Part shown: piece by piece, positions 1 to 8,533 of the stretch | Numbering within the stretch: the first letter of the stretch is position 1 | Layout: each line of letters starts with the position of its first letter | NCBI GenBank assembly: GCA_001931875.2 | Contig: MSJH02000332.1 | Span: forward strand, 1-20,527 | DNA from: Byssochlamys sp. IMV 00236 | Taxonomy: Eukaryota > Ascomycota > Eurotiomycetes > Eurotiales > Thermoascaceae | Direction of reading: 5' to 3' | DNA length: 20,527 bases | Position numbers and translations under genes: made by a program | Notes under the pieces: model-generated | What the model was told of the DNA's origin: nothing | Databases searched by the model: none | The model's input: the letters and a program-made list of their open reading frames with translations, nothing else

Positions 1-64
1 TTTTTTTTTTTTTTTTTTTCTCTCTCTCTCTTTTTCTCTCCTTGTTTCCTTTTCTTATTTATAA
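1..64 (+). promoter_or_regulatory. Pyrimidine-rich leader before the F-box gene
   Basis: The window opens with a run of 19 T followed by CT repeats and further C/T-rich sequence up to the first ATG at 65. Similar pyrimidine tracts precede other genes here on their own coding strand, so this is probably the core promoter or 5' UTR of the F-box gene. The upstream promoter lies outside the window. Confidence 0.5.
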
Positions 65-1859
65 ATGATGAACAACAATAATATGGATGAAGGCTTTGTA
101 GAACAAGGATTTAAATTACCTGGTTTTATGAATAGTTGGTCAGATGAAGAAAAAGCAGGTTAAAATTTTTAGGAAAACAATAGAAACTATAAATATATAA
201 ACTATACTTTATTAGAATTTGCCTATCAATTGTTATTATGTATACCCGTATCATCTACAACAAAAGTCATGAATCGATTATCACCACTTGTCTATAAGGA
301 TTATATCTCTGTAAGTTTACAAGTGTTATCTTTGATTCCATTAACCTTTTTATTGTGTAGTCACTACCTTATGAGATAAAATTAGATATCCTCTATCGAT
401 TGGACATCAAATCCCTTGTTCACATGTCACGCGTTTCAAAACAATGGAAATCAATTATTGAAGATCAGCAGTTATGGAAAGACTTGTATCTTCACTCAGG
501 TTGGTCATTCAATCAAAGGGCTGTAAAAGAATATTTATTATCACAACGAACACTTGTCGAGAAAAGCATGAGCACACCCAGATCACTTTTACCCATGATG
601 CCCCGACTAAGACCATTCAAAGCTCCACCTCCCATCTTGGAAAAGTTTGCCCTCAATCCTGATTCAACCGTTCAACAAGTCTGCTCGTCGAAATCACAGC
701 CATTATCATCATTTAATAGACAAGAAGCATTATCTCATATCATAAAAGAAAGACCCTTTATAAATAGACCTCCTCTTAGACGTCATATAAAATACGACGA
801 AACACCCATTTACCATTATAAAGAATCAACCGATACTCGTTATATCAACTGGAAACGACTGTATCGCAATAGATCATTGATCGAAAAAAGATGGAATGAA
901 GGAAAATGCAAGATGAGGCAGTTCCCTTCGGATGCGTCTCTGGAACACAGCGGCTCGATCTATTGCTTACAATTCAATAATTCTATTCTTGTTACAGGAA
1001 GCAGGGATAGACATGTCAAAATATGGGATATCAATACAGGCGCACTGCTCCGTAAACTAGAAGGCCATTTAGGCAGTGTTCTCTGTCTGCAGTTTGATCA
1101 TCGTTTCTTGATTAGTGGAAGTAGTGATGCCGCGCTGATCATATGGGACATTCACACTGGAGAACGCATCAAGGTGATTCAGGGTCATGAGGAGAGTGTG
1201 CTCAATGTCAAGTTTAAAGGAAACACACTGGTGAGTTGCTCAAAGGATAGAACGGTTCGTATCTGGAGATTGGAGAATAGCGGGGATATTAAGCTTCACT
1301 CCGTCTTGAGAGGACATCGTGCTGCAGTCAATGCTGTGCAATTTAAAGACAACAAAGTAGTATCTGCATCAGGTGACAGAACAATAAAGATATGGGATAT
1401 GGTATGCAATAAGATCCAAAAAAAAAGAGAAAGACATATTGATATTTATCTCATTAGACTTCGGGTGAATGTCTTAAAACATTAGACTCACATAGTCGAG
1501 GCATCGCATGCGTCGAATATGATGGTAAATACATCATCAGTGGATCAAGTGACCAAACCATCAAAGTATGGAATGCTGCAACAGGAGAATGTATTCATAC
1601 CCTAGTGAGCCATAAAGATCTTGTACGTACAATACAACTAGACAGTAAAAGTAAAAGAATCATCAGTGGAAGTTATGATGGAAGCTTAAAGATTTGGGGA
1701 TTAGAAAACGGAATTTTATTAAGAAGCCTAAGTCAAGCCACCTATGGCAGAATACTAAATTTACAGTTTGATTTTGGTAAAATCATCTGTTCGACGAATT
1801 TGGGCAAAATAATCATCTATGATTTTACATATGGCATCGATACACAGTTTATTTCTTGA
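65..1859 (+). CDS. F-box/WD40 repeat protein (SCF ubiquitin-ligase substrate receptor)
   Basis: Four exons are inferred: 65-158, 216-310, 361-1401 and 1458-1859, with introns of 57, 50 and 56 bases bearing GT and AG ends; the product has 543 residues. An N-terminal helical segment (about 32-63) resembles the region before the F-box in the pan-fungal Cdc4/Met30-like proteins. The F-box spans about 64-111 ([11 protein letters not shown], then a VSKQWKSII core). A basic linker with a [18 protein letters not shown] motif leads into seven WD40 blades from about 257 to the C-terminus, with recurrent SGSxD and IWD motifs; the last blade is degenerate. The third intron interrupts blade four, and splicing restores its IWD-x-x-SGE turn. 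By family, the F-box binds Skp1 and the propeller selects phosphorylated substrates for ubiquitination. The substrate cannot be told from sequence. A second ATG follows directly at 68. The stop codon lies inside the 3' end of the convergent kinesin-like gene. Confidence 0.9.
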
Positions 1860-3313
1860 TCTCATCTATCCTCTTCTTTAATTGTTGAATTGATCTTGCC
1901 TTTAGTTCCAATAAATCGTTCAATGTCTCCAGATACTCGATAAATTCATTTACGCTCCTTTTTGCATGTGGCTGATGAAGAAACTTGAACTCCTTGTTTA
2001 AGCATTCGTTCATATCACAAATATGCTGTTTATGCTGACGAAGAAACTCTGTCATCTTTTCATGACTAATGGCCCTAGATTCCTTTTGATTTTTGATTTC
2101 ATTCGCACATCTTAGCGTATTCAACGTGCGCTCAACATTGGATGGAGTAGACAATACGGTCGCAATCATACATGCACGCGATTCATTCATAAATGATTCA
2201 TTTAGTAAACGAATCACTTTTTTTGTCTTTACTGGTCTTGATCTCAGTTCTACATCCGTCCTTGTCCTTTCATCTTTATCTAATGTACCTTCGGCTATTT
2301 CCATCACTCTTAATTTCCCCATGATTACCTTCTTGTCGTCAGTTTGTCTCAAGGCGATTTGCAAAACAGCATGGGAATAAAGTGGATCTATAGATATGCG
2401 TCATTTTACTTGCTTCTTTTTATAGATATACTTTACCTTTCATACGCAACTGGTTGCCACAGCTTACCATTTGAGTCATATCAGATACGCTTTTGATACG
2501 AAACTCTTTTAATCCAACAATGGCCATAGGATGACCTTTTATCTCTCTTGTATACAGTTTCTTACGATCATCTAATAGATCGTACAATTGATCTTGATGT
2601 ATTTCATAAAATCCCACCCATGCAGACAGATGCATATATTCCGGCTTCTGGAGCATATTTAAAATCTCGCGTGCCGCCATGACGCTTATTCCGTCATGAC
2701 CGTTGAATAAGGTATGAGTTTTGCCTGAATTACGTTGTCCACTTGTTGCAATACAATGATTAGATTTAATTAATATCTATAACGCAAAGAACTTACTAGG
2801 CGAAACAAGTTGCATTTCCACTCTTTTCAAAAATGTAACTGACAAGTGGTTGAGCTGTTCTCTCATAAACCTTTCAAACAATGTTACCACTCTTTACTCT
2901 TTCTATCAAATGTACACTTACATAACTATTTACATGATCTGTATTTAGCACGTCATCAAACGTAAACATATAACGTTCAGTAAAATGAGATGAGTCAGGT
3001 CGTTTTCTAAATACGCGTGAGTCAAAACGCGGTGCAGTTTTTCCCTTGTTTCTTACTTTGACTCATTTATAAGGACTGTACAGTTATCATCCATGACCGA
3101 CACACCATCTCTTTCGCGTTGACTCAACTCTTTTTTCGATCGCGGTCTTTTTCGAACGCATACGCGCAATGGTTGATCTTGGTTGATCTTGTCTAGTTTA
3201 TGCTGTGTCTCGTGGATGTTGATTAGTGATCCATTGTATTTCTTTCTGATGAATGGAGAACGTGCGATCCTGGTGGATGAATGTAGATGAGCAAGGCTGG
3301 ATGATCCAAGCAT
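1849..3313 (-). CDS. Divergent kinesin-13-like motor protein with eroded nucleotide-response motifs
   Basis: Five exons are inferred on the minus strand: 3313-3057, 3006-2922, 2870-2797, 2741-2437 and 2387-1849, with introns of 49-55 bases; the product has 419 residues. Kinesin-13 landmarks appear in order: VCVRKRP (51-57), YMFTFDDVL (98-106), [10 protein letters not shown] (115-124), a P-loop GQRNSGKT (140-147), [19 protein letters not shown], and RACMIAT followed by [12 protein letters not shown] near the end of the motor. The last 70 or so residues look coiled-coil. The motor seems impaired: the switch I SSRSH segment reads DPLYSH (241-246), the switch II DLAGxE segment reads MEIAEG (269-274), and roughly 25-30 residues between switch II and the final helices appear missing. 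Canonical kinesin-13 proteins depolymerise microtubules and are longer at both ends. All splice sites are canonical and no stop interrupts the joined frame, so this may be a pseudo-enzyme rather than a dead gene. The start at 3313 is the first in-frame ATG after the CT-rich tract. Confidence 0.82.
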
Positions 3314-4030
3314 ATGTGTATTAATGAAAAGAGAGAGAGAGAGAGAGAAAAAAAAAAAAAGAAGAAAGAGACAACAGAACTCATATTTTAAATGCATATA
3401 CTGCGACATGGTATGTAGAATGATATACTAAAGCAATAGCAACACATTCTCCCCCCTTTTTTTTTATTCTTGTCAAGGCTAAAAAAAAACATACAGAAAT
3501 CAAAATTTCAATACACAAGATCTGTGTCTCGGTGACATTTTTAAATGGCAAACAGCTCCCTTTTCGGTAATAAGGAAAGAAACGATGTAAGTGAGAAGAT
3601 AGAAATATAATAGCCAAGGAAGAACGGCTTGAAAAAAACTATGAAAACATTAAGCATAATCGGACATCACAACTAGGAAAGATGTAAATATCTATTTGAC
3701 AACTTTAATTACACCAAAAGAGGACTTTAGAATTTTATTTGCATTCATTGTTATAAAAATAAAGGGTGGTTCGGAAAGCTATTGAGCACATTGGGGGACT
3801 GAAAAAGGAGGATTTGTTTAGGCACATATAAAAAAAAACCCAATTGAAGGTGGAACGACTTAATATCCCAACTGAGTGCCAAAGTTGTTCTGAATCATCC
3901 CATAAAGCCTGGGTAATGAGTCCACTAAATGATGAGTTTAAAATGAAGAGTTGCATAAAACTAAATGACGTATAAAAGGCCATTAGAGTCTTTTTCTTTT
4001 TTTTTTTTCTCTATTCTAATTTTATATCTT
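3314..4030. other. Divergent intergenic region, no gene called
   Basis: This separates the divergent kinesin-like and Pro/Gln-rich genes. Next to the kinesin start lies a GA repeat and A run (about 3330-3360), which is a CT-rich leader when read on the kinesin strand. Open stretches on the minus strand at 3381-3617 and 3735-3983 have no recognisable motif, no compositional support and no clear splice pattern, so I do not call them. The right end holds a TATA box and a T/C-rich leader for the plus-strand gene. Confidence 0.5.
3971..3977 (+). promoter_or_regulatory. TATA box of the Pro/Gln-rich gene
   Basis: A TATAAAA motif sits 60 bases before the ATG at 4031 and is followed by a T/C-rich leader. 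The spacing suits a TATA box with a short 5' UTR, which supports the chosen start. Confidence 0.6.
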
Positions 4031-4489
4031 ATGGACCACCAAGACATTCCTCAACATATTCCTGTGCAAGCAGCTGTTGCCCCAGAACAGAAGCCATACC
4101 AACAAAAGCACATTGTTCGCACTCCTTCTATTTCTCCTCCTCCTCCAAAGAGCGAGCGAAGAATTTCTCAGCACAGTCTATCACCTGAAAAATTAGGTGT
4201 TGTGGGTTATGTGAAAGATGTGGCAGGATTTGTTAAAGACGTTGTGCAAGATCGAAAAGAAAAGAAAAATCACAAGGAGACGGGTGAAAAGCTAATAGAA
4301 GGTCATGAAGAAGAAAGGAAAACTCCTAGAAGTCCAAGTCCGGAGCCAGCTCAACAACAACAACATAAATCTACTCCACTAGCCGAGGCTGTAACTGGCT
4401 TATTCCCTATTGATCACGGATGCATTCACGCAGATGATCTTCGACAGCAAATGATGCAAGTGAATGAACAGGAACGTAAGCTTTTATAA
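4031..4489 (+). CDS. Unknown Pro/Gln-rich hydrophilic protein
   Basis: A single-exon reading frame of 152 residues that I do not recognise. The N-terminal part is rich in Pro, Gln and Ser, with PSISPPPPKSE near residues 35-45. A central stretch (about 56-72) contains the repeated motif GYVKDVAGFVKDVVQD, which could form an amphipathic helix. A highly charged Lys/Glu segment follows, then SP-rich and Gln-rich sequence, and a last 30 residues with a HGCIH motif and a helical tail. There is no signal peptide or membrane span. It looks largely disordered with several SP sites that could be phosphorylated (inference). Support comes from the TATA box, the codon structure and the tight convergence with CENP-S. 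A possible splice donor (GTAAGC at 4476) just before the stop could give another C-terminus, but the unspliced stop is simpler. Confidence 0.65.
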   Translation: MDHQDIPQHIPVQAAVAPEQKPYQQKHIVRTPSISPPPPKSERRISQHSLSPEKLGVVGYVKDVAGFVKDVVQDRKEKKNHKETGEKLIEGHEEERKTPRSPSPEPAQQQQHKSTPLAEAVTGLFPIDHGCIHADDLRQQMMQVNEQERKLL

Positions 4490-5100
4490 CTTTCTTTGCT
4501 TTCGTTTATTGGCATCTTCAGCTATTTCTTTTGCTGTCTCGGAGATAACCTCATACTGTTTGTGTATAATAAAGAATTAATAATAAAGCATAACCTTTCT
4601 CAATTTCTTACCAATGTGTCGTTTCTACGGGCACATAGCTGTCATGTACATAGCATGTTAGGCAATATTTATACCCATCTTTTACTTACCTTGACATCCT
4701 CCATTGAAATAACTGAACGTCTACCGTGTCTGTGGAAAGTGTGATTAATGCGAATTTGTTTTATTAAAGTAATTATCACCTTGCAAATGCTTCCAAATCC
4801 TGACCCAGTAGCTCTAAATAACCTTTAGCATTTTCATCGTCTTGATTTCTTTTACTTTACTTATTTGAGAGGCTAAAACTTCGGTCAATGACAATACAAA
4901 TTCTGGTGAAGTTTCTTTTCCGAGTGATCGCGCTAACTTTGAGTTTAGCACGTTTTATATCCTTGCGTCCTCTAAAGCGTGTACCTTCTCGATCAGCAAT
5001 TTCTTTCACATTATATAATAACGCGGTTATATATTCCTAAATGAAACTTGTAAGCCTCTTAATTACATCTTGAAATCCCTTTTACGTTATCCTCATCCAT
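4484..5100 (-). CDS. MHF1: CENP-S / MHF1 histone-fold protein
   Basis: Seven small exons are inferred on the minus strand: 5100-5086, 5036-4985, 4932-4861, 4813-4780, 4729-4690, 4638-4612 and 4555-4484. The six introns are 47-56 bases, and the product has 103 residues. Key segments are YITALLYNVKEIAD (helix 1), TSPEFVLSLTEVLASQI (helix 2), LGQDLEAFARHGRRSVISMEDVKLCARRND (split here as LGQDLEAFARHGRR and SVISMEDVKLCARRND), and a Lys-rich tail. The DLEAFARH and ISMEDVKLxARR signatures are typical of CENP-S. By family it pairs with CENP-X (MHF2) in the constitutive centromere complex and with the FANCM/Fml1 DNA-repair translocase. The length suits the family. No single open frame reveals this gene; only joining the exons does. 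The first exon codes for only five residues and the sixth for nine. Its stop overlaps the end of the plus-strand neighbour. Confidence 0.93.
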
Positions 5101-5280
5101 TGCAAATTCAACAAAAGAAAACGTTTGTTTTTATTTTTTTGGTGGTAAAAAAAAAAAAAAAAGTGACTCTGTTTTCATGCGAAGTGTGTGTGCACGGGGA
5201 AAAAATAAGCAACAAAAACCGCCTGATCTCTCTCTTTCTCCTTCTTTATTTACATTTACATTTTTTTCTTTTCCAAAAAG
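5101..5280. promoter_or_regulatory. Shared divergent promoter of CENP-S and GID4
   Basis: Only 180 bases separate the two divergent start codons. The interval contains an A run at about 5147-5162 and a C/T-rich leader running into the GID4 ATG. I see no clear TATA box in either direction. The compactness suggests one shared nucleosome-free region serving both genes. Confidence 0.5.
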
Positions 5281-6162
5281 ATGCCTATTCCTTCTATTAC
5301 AGTTTGCGAGTCAGTAAAGCAACACAGCAAGCTTATACTTATTGAACCCAAACCGAGCGTTCAAAAGCAAGTATCCTCGGATATATCCAATAAACGATAC
5401 TACAAACCCAATCGTCTTACTGGACTTTACACTGGAAGCCGGTTTAAAGGATACCAAAAATGTGGAACAAACAGTTATGAGGTGGTTGTAGAAATTCAGG
5501 TACCTCTCATGAAAACATAGTTACTGTCATGTGTGAGGACTGACCCGAGTATGAACAGGATGTTAATATACGAGAAAGTACGTTGAGTGGCTATCTAAGT
5601 ATCAAGGGCTTAACTGTCGAATATCCGGAATTGACGGTAAGGAGAAGAGACGATTGTTGCCATAGCGTCTCTGGAAATGGTTGCTTAACAACATTATAGA
5701 CATTCTTTGAAGCCGAAATTATTGGACCCAAGTATTCGTTTCACACTCGAAAATGGCAAGCAGATCAAAAGAGTGATGCGGCACACTGGGTAAGAAGAAA
5801 AAAAAAAAAAAAAGAGCCATGTTCAATTCATGCGAGCTAAAAACAAAAACAAAAACAAATAATAGAAACGATTTCCTTCTTTTGAGCCATTTGTTGATAA
5901 ATTTAACGAGGATAAATTTGTATACGATGAAAAGGACAGTGATTTTGTATACATGAGATGGAAAGAGAAGTTTCTTGTTCCTGATCATCATGTGAACGCC
6001 ATTCATGGCGCAAGCTTTGCTGGCTTTTACTATATTTGTTATCAGCGGTCACTTAATCAAATTAGGGGATTTTATTTCTTTCGCCAACATAAAGACTGGT
6101 ATCAAGAATTAATATTGGATCATATACCTGATCGAGGCTTTGGACACTTTGAATTCCGTTAA
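5281..6162 (+). CDS. GID4: GID4/Vid24, substrate receptor of the GID/CTLH ubiquitin ligase
   Basis: Four exons are inferred: 5281-5499, 5550-5636, 5700-5789 and 5866-6162, with introns of 50, 63 and 76 bases, all phase 0; the product has 230 residues. Family signatures are TGLYTGSRFKGYQKCG and SYEVVVEIQ, then [27 protein letters not shown], split by an intron after ELT. Next come WKRFPSFEPF, then FVYMRWKEKFLVPDHHV and GASFAGFYYICYQ (about 185-200), and finally FYFFRQHKDWYQELILDHIP. These form the beta-barrel that binds N-terminal proline degrons; in yeast it directs gluconeogenic enzymes to degradation when glucose returns. The protein is shorter than yeast and human relatives because it lacks a long disordered N-terminus. 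The last intron is longer than the others and contains an A run and AAAAAC repeats. Confidence 0.95.
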
Positions 6163-6925
6163 TACCTTCTTGTATATACATATTCCCTCTTTCTCTCACT
6201 TTATTGTACAGAAAAAGACAAGTACACATAATATTTATGCATACCAAAGATTTATTTGATGTTGTGCCTTTCTCAAAAATAAATATCCTCCTTTTATGGT
6301 TAAATCATTTCCTTTATCTTTCTCTTTGATGACTCCATTTGCTCTTTTCCTTTTTGCCCTAGATCTCAGAGATCTTTTTATTAGCATGAACTTTCCAACG
6401 GATTGATCTCGTCTGGGGGTTTTTATTATTGCGCTCACTCAGACCATTCAATAAATAAAAGCTTATGTTTAAACAATACATTGACGGTTCCAGTGTTATT
6501 TTCTAGTGTGCTAATTAATGAACATTTGGATAATTATTAGATATTTAGAGCGACCATAGCAGTTGATTAAATAGCCAGTTCAAGCAAATATCGAGAACCT
6601 TGGTGCCATCTTCTAGAGCTGTAGCAAATAGTTTGCTTCTATTGCTTCCTTGTTATTGAATAAATGATTACAATATACAAGCAAGATTATTATGTGACCA
6701 ATGAGAATTAAGTATAGTACGTTATATGACAAAAACAACATGCATTATAGTCGGACTTTTTTGTATTGTTCAATAGAGAGTAGAGGTTTATAGTAATCTC
6801 ATACGACTAAATATTTAAAGGGTAAATACAACATAGCATATAAATTTGAGAAAGAGTGGACGACATTTATTTTTGGCAAAAGCGGCAATATTTACCGTTC
6901 AAATAAATAATTAATAATTAATAAA
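6163..6925. other. Intergenic region between GID4 and the protease gene
   Basis: This AT-rich spacer holds the 3' flanks of two convergent genes. A minus-strand open stretch at 6235-6438 contains a basic segment (KRSLRSRAKRKRANGVIKEK) that faintly recalls small basic nucleolar proteins, but there is no conserved remainder. I do not call a gene. A short palindrome (AGATCTCAGAGATCT, 6361-6375) lies inside it. Nothing else was recognised. Confidence 0.45.
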
Positions 6926-8154
6926 TTATTGAGCGACAGGAGCGATTTGGACTTCAGGAACGCCTTGGTTGAAGACAACATAGTTGTTCTTCAAGAAGGT
7001 GTCACCAATGATAGCAAAGTCAAAGTTACCATAACCGAAACCGGCAATACATTGACCTTGGTATTCTTCAAAGACGAGGGAATCAGGAGAGACTTGGAAA
7101 GAGGCACCATTGATGCTAAAGACAAGAGGCTTGAATCTGGAAGTGTCACAAGAGATGGTGTAAGTACCATCACCATTGTCAGAGGCACCATAAGCGCGAG
7201 CAACGCTGGCAGCAACGTTGTTGGGGAGGATCAAGAGAGTGGTTCCGGTATCGAGGATACCATCGAAGGAGCTAGCAACAGTGCTGGTGCCAACCGTAGC
7301 ACGGTCGACAGTGATACCCCACCAGCCACGAGAGTTGTCAATAGGAACGGTTGTCAAGGAACCCTTGAACTTGGTGGAGTCATAGCCACCAAAGATGTAT
7401 TCACCACCGCCGCCGTTGCTGGCCTTGCCGAGGTAGACACCAAAGATGGGACGGCTGATGAGACCTTGGCTGATCAAGTTATCCATAGGGGTCTTGACAC
7501 CACGGACAGTAGTGATCGTGTCGAAACCGAGACCCAAAAGACCGTCATTGGGACCATTGGCGAAGCTGGCGGCTTCACGCTTGGCTAATTCGATAGTTTG
7601 ACCCTTGATGAGAAGACCGCCCAAGTTGACATTGTCCTTGGCCAAGATACCGCTAGCAGAAGAGCCATCACCATAAGAGATGGACCAGGTGCGACCGTCA
7701 GCTTGGTAAGTGCTAGATTGCTTGGGATCATACTTGGTTTGACGAGAACCACAGTTGGTACATAAAGTAGAAGCTATTATAACATGAGTACACAGCTCCT
7801 TCATCCCCTCTATATCTTACCAATCCATAAATCGGAGGAACCGGTATCAAAGTCAAGGTTGAACTTTTTACCAGGAGTACCAATAGTGACCTGACCATAG
7901 TACTCGATATCGTTTCCGTAATCAGTCATTGGGACAGTACCAACACCAGCATCAGGGACAATACCACCAGTAGAAGTATTGATCTTGTGTTTGTTGTACT
8001 TGGCAATAGCCTTTTGAATGGCGTTCTTAGCACTAGGCTTGTAGTTGGGATTCTTTGCTAAAGGAATGCTGATTTTCTTTTCGCCAGGGGCAGCGTCAAC
8101 TGCGACAGCCAGTGCAGCAATTGCGATACAAGAAGAGATCAGAGTGAATTTCAT
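6926..8154 (-). CDS. Rhizopuspepsin, secreted pepsin-type aspartic protease (copy 1)
   Basis: Two exons, 8154-7821 and 7773-6926, flank a 47-base intron; the product has 393 residues. A signal peptide (MKFTLISSCIAIAALAVAVDA) is followed by a basic propeptide to about residue 68. The mature enzyme starts AGVGTVPMTDYG and agrees almost completely with my recollection of R. chinensis rhizopuspepsin. Catalytic aspartates are in DTGSSDLW (Asp103) and DTGTT (Asp286), with the flap motif SYGDGSSASG between them. Two cysteines in STLCTNC and the later pair SCDTS and QCIAG should form the usual disulfides. It is an A1-family endopeptidase secreted to digest protein at acid pH. The intron falls between DLWI and ASTLC, exactly as in the second copy. 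The ATG at 8154 is chosen because it opens the signal peptide and lies 67-74 bases after a TATA box. Confidence 0.97.
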
Positions 8155-8533
8155 TATTGAAAAGAAGGGAAAGAGTTGTGAAGATAATGAAAAAAAAAAA
8201 TTCATTGAAATGAATGCCCCCTTTTATATATGAATTGGTTTGCTTGCAAACCTTTTGGATTAAGATGACACAATTCATATCAAAGAGGTTAATTTCTTTA
8301 TTTGATACATTTTGTCTGTTTATGGGATCTGTTATACAATAATATAATGTTGCATTAAAAATGAAATCCTTAAGACCGCAGGTTGTAATCTAGTGTAAGG
8401 TTACAGATAATATTAACAGATCGCGAGTAACTCTTGCGGGAAAAGATGGGTCATGCGGTAAAATGAAACCCAGGGTTTTTTTATTTTTATTTGTGTGATG
8501 GTTATACAAAATAATGAAATTGTGTGCTTGCAA
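8155..8533. other. Protease promoter and REI1 3' flank
   Basis: About 380 bases lie between the protease start and the REI1 stop, both on the minus strand. Apart from the TATA box at 8221-8228 and a T/C-rich leader on the minus strand, I see no gene, RNA or repeat. Confidence 0.4.
8221..8228 (-). promoter_or_regulatory. TATA box of protease copy 1
   Basis: Read on the minus strand, TATAAAAG lies about 67 bases before the ATG at 8154. The copy 2 gene has the same arrangement (TATAAAA about 78 bases before its ATG), which suggests a common strong, regulated promoter type. Confidence 0.65.

Noticed and set aside
3381..3617. Minus-strand open frame upstream of the kinesin-like gene
   Set aside because: Low-complexity and hydrophobic composition, with no motif; it overlaps the promoter-proximal tract.
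3735..3983. Minus-strand open frame of 82 codons, considered as a transposase relic
   Set aside because: The sequence was checked on both strands; no catalytic residues or terminal repeats were found.
5070..5345. Plus-strand open frame spanning the GID4 start
   Set aside because: It is in a different frame from GID4, covers the shared promoter, and consists largely of poly-Lys and poly-Phe from homopolymer runs.
6235..6438. Minus-strand frame with a basic KRSLRSRAKRKR stretch
   Set aside because: It faintly recalls small basic nucleolar proteins, but nothing else is conserved and there is no promoter or splice support.
6929..7588. Long plus-strand open frame of 219 codons
   Set aside because: It is the antisense shadow of the second exon of rhizopuspepsin copy 1; the minus strand carries all protease motifs.
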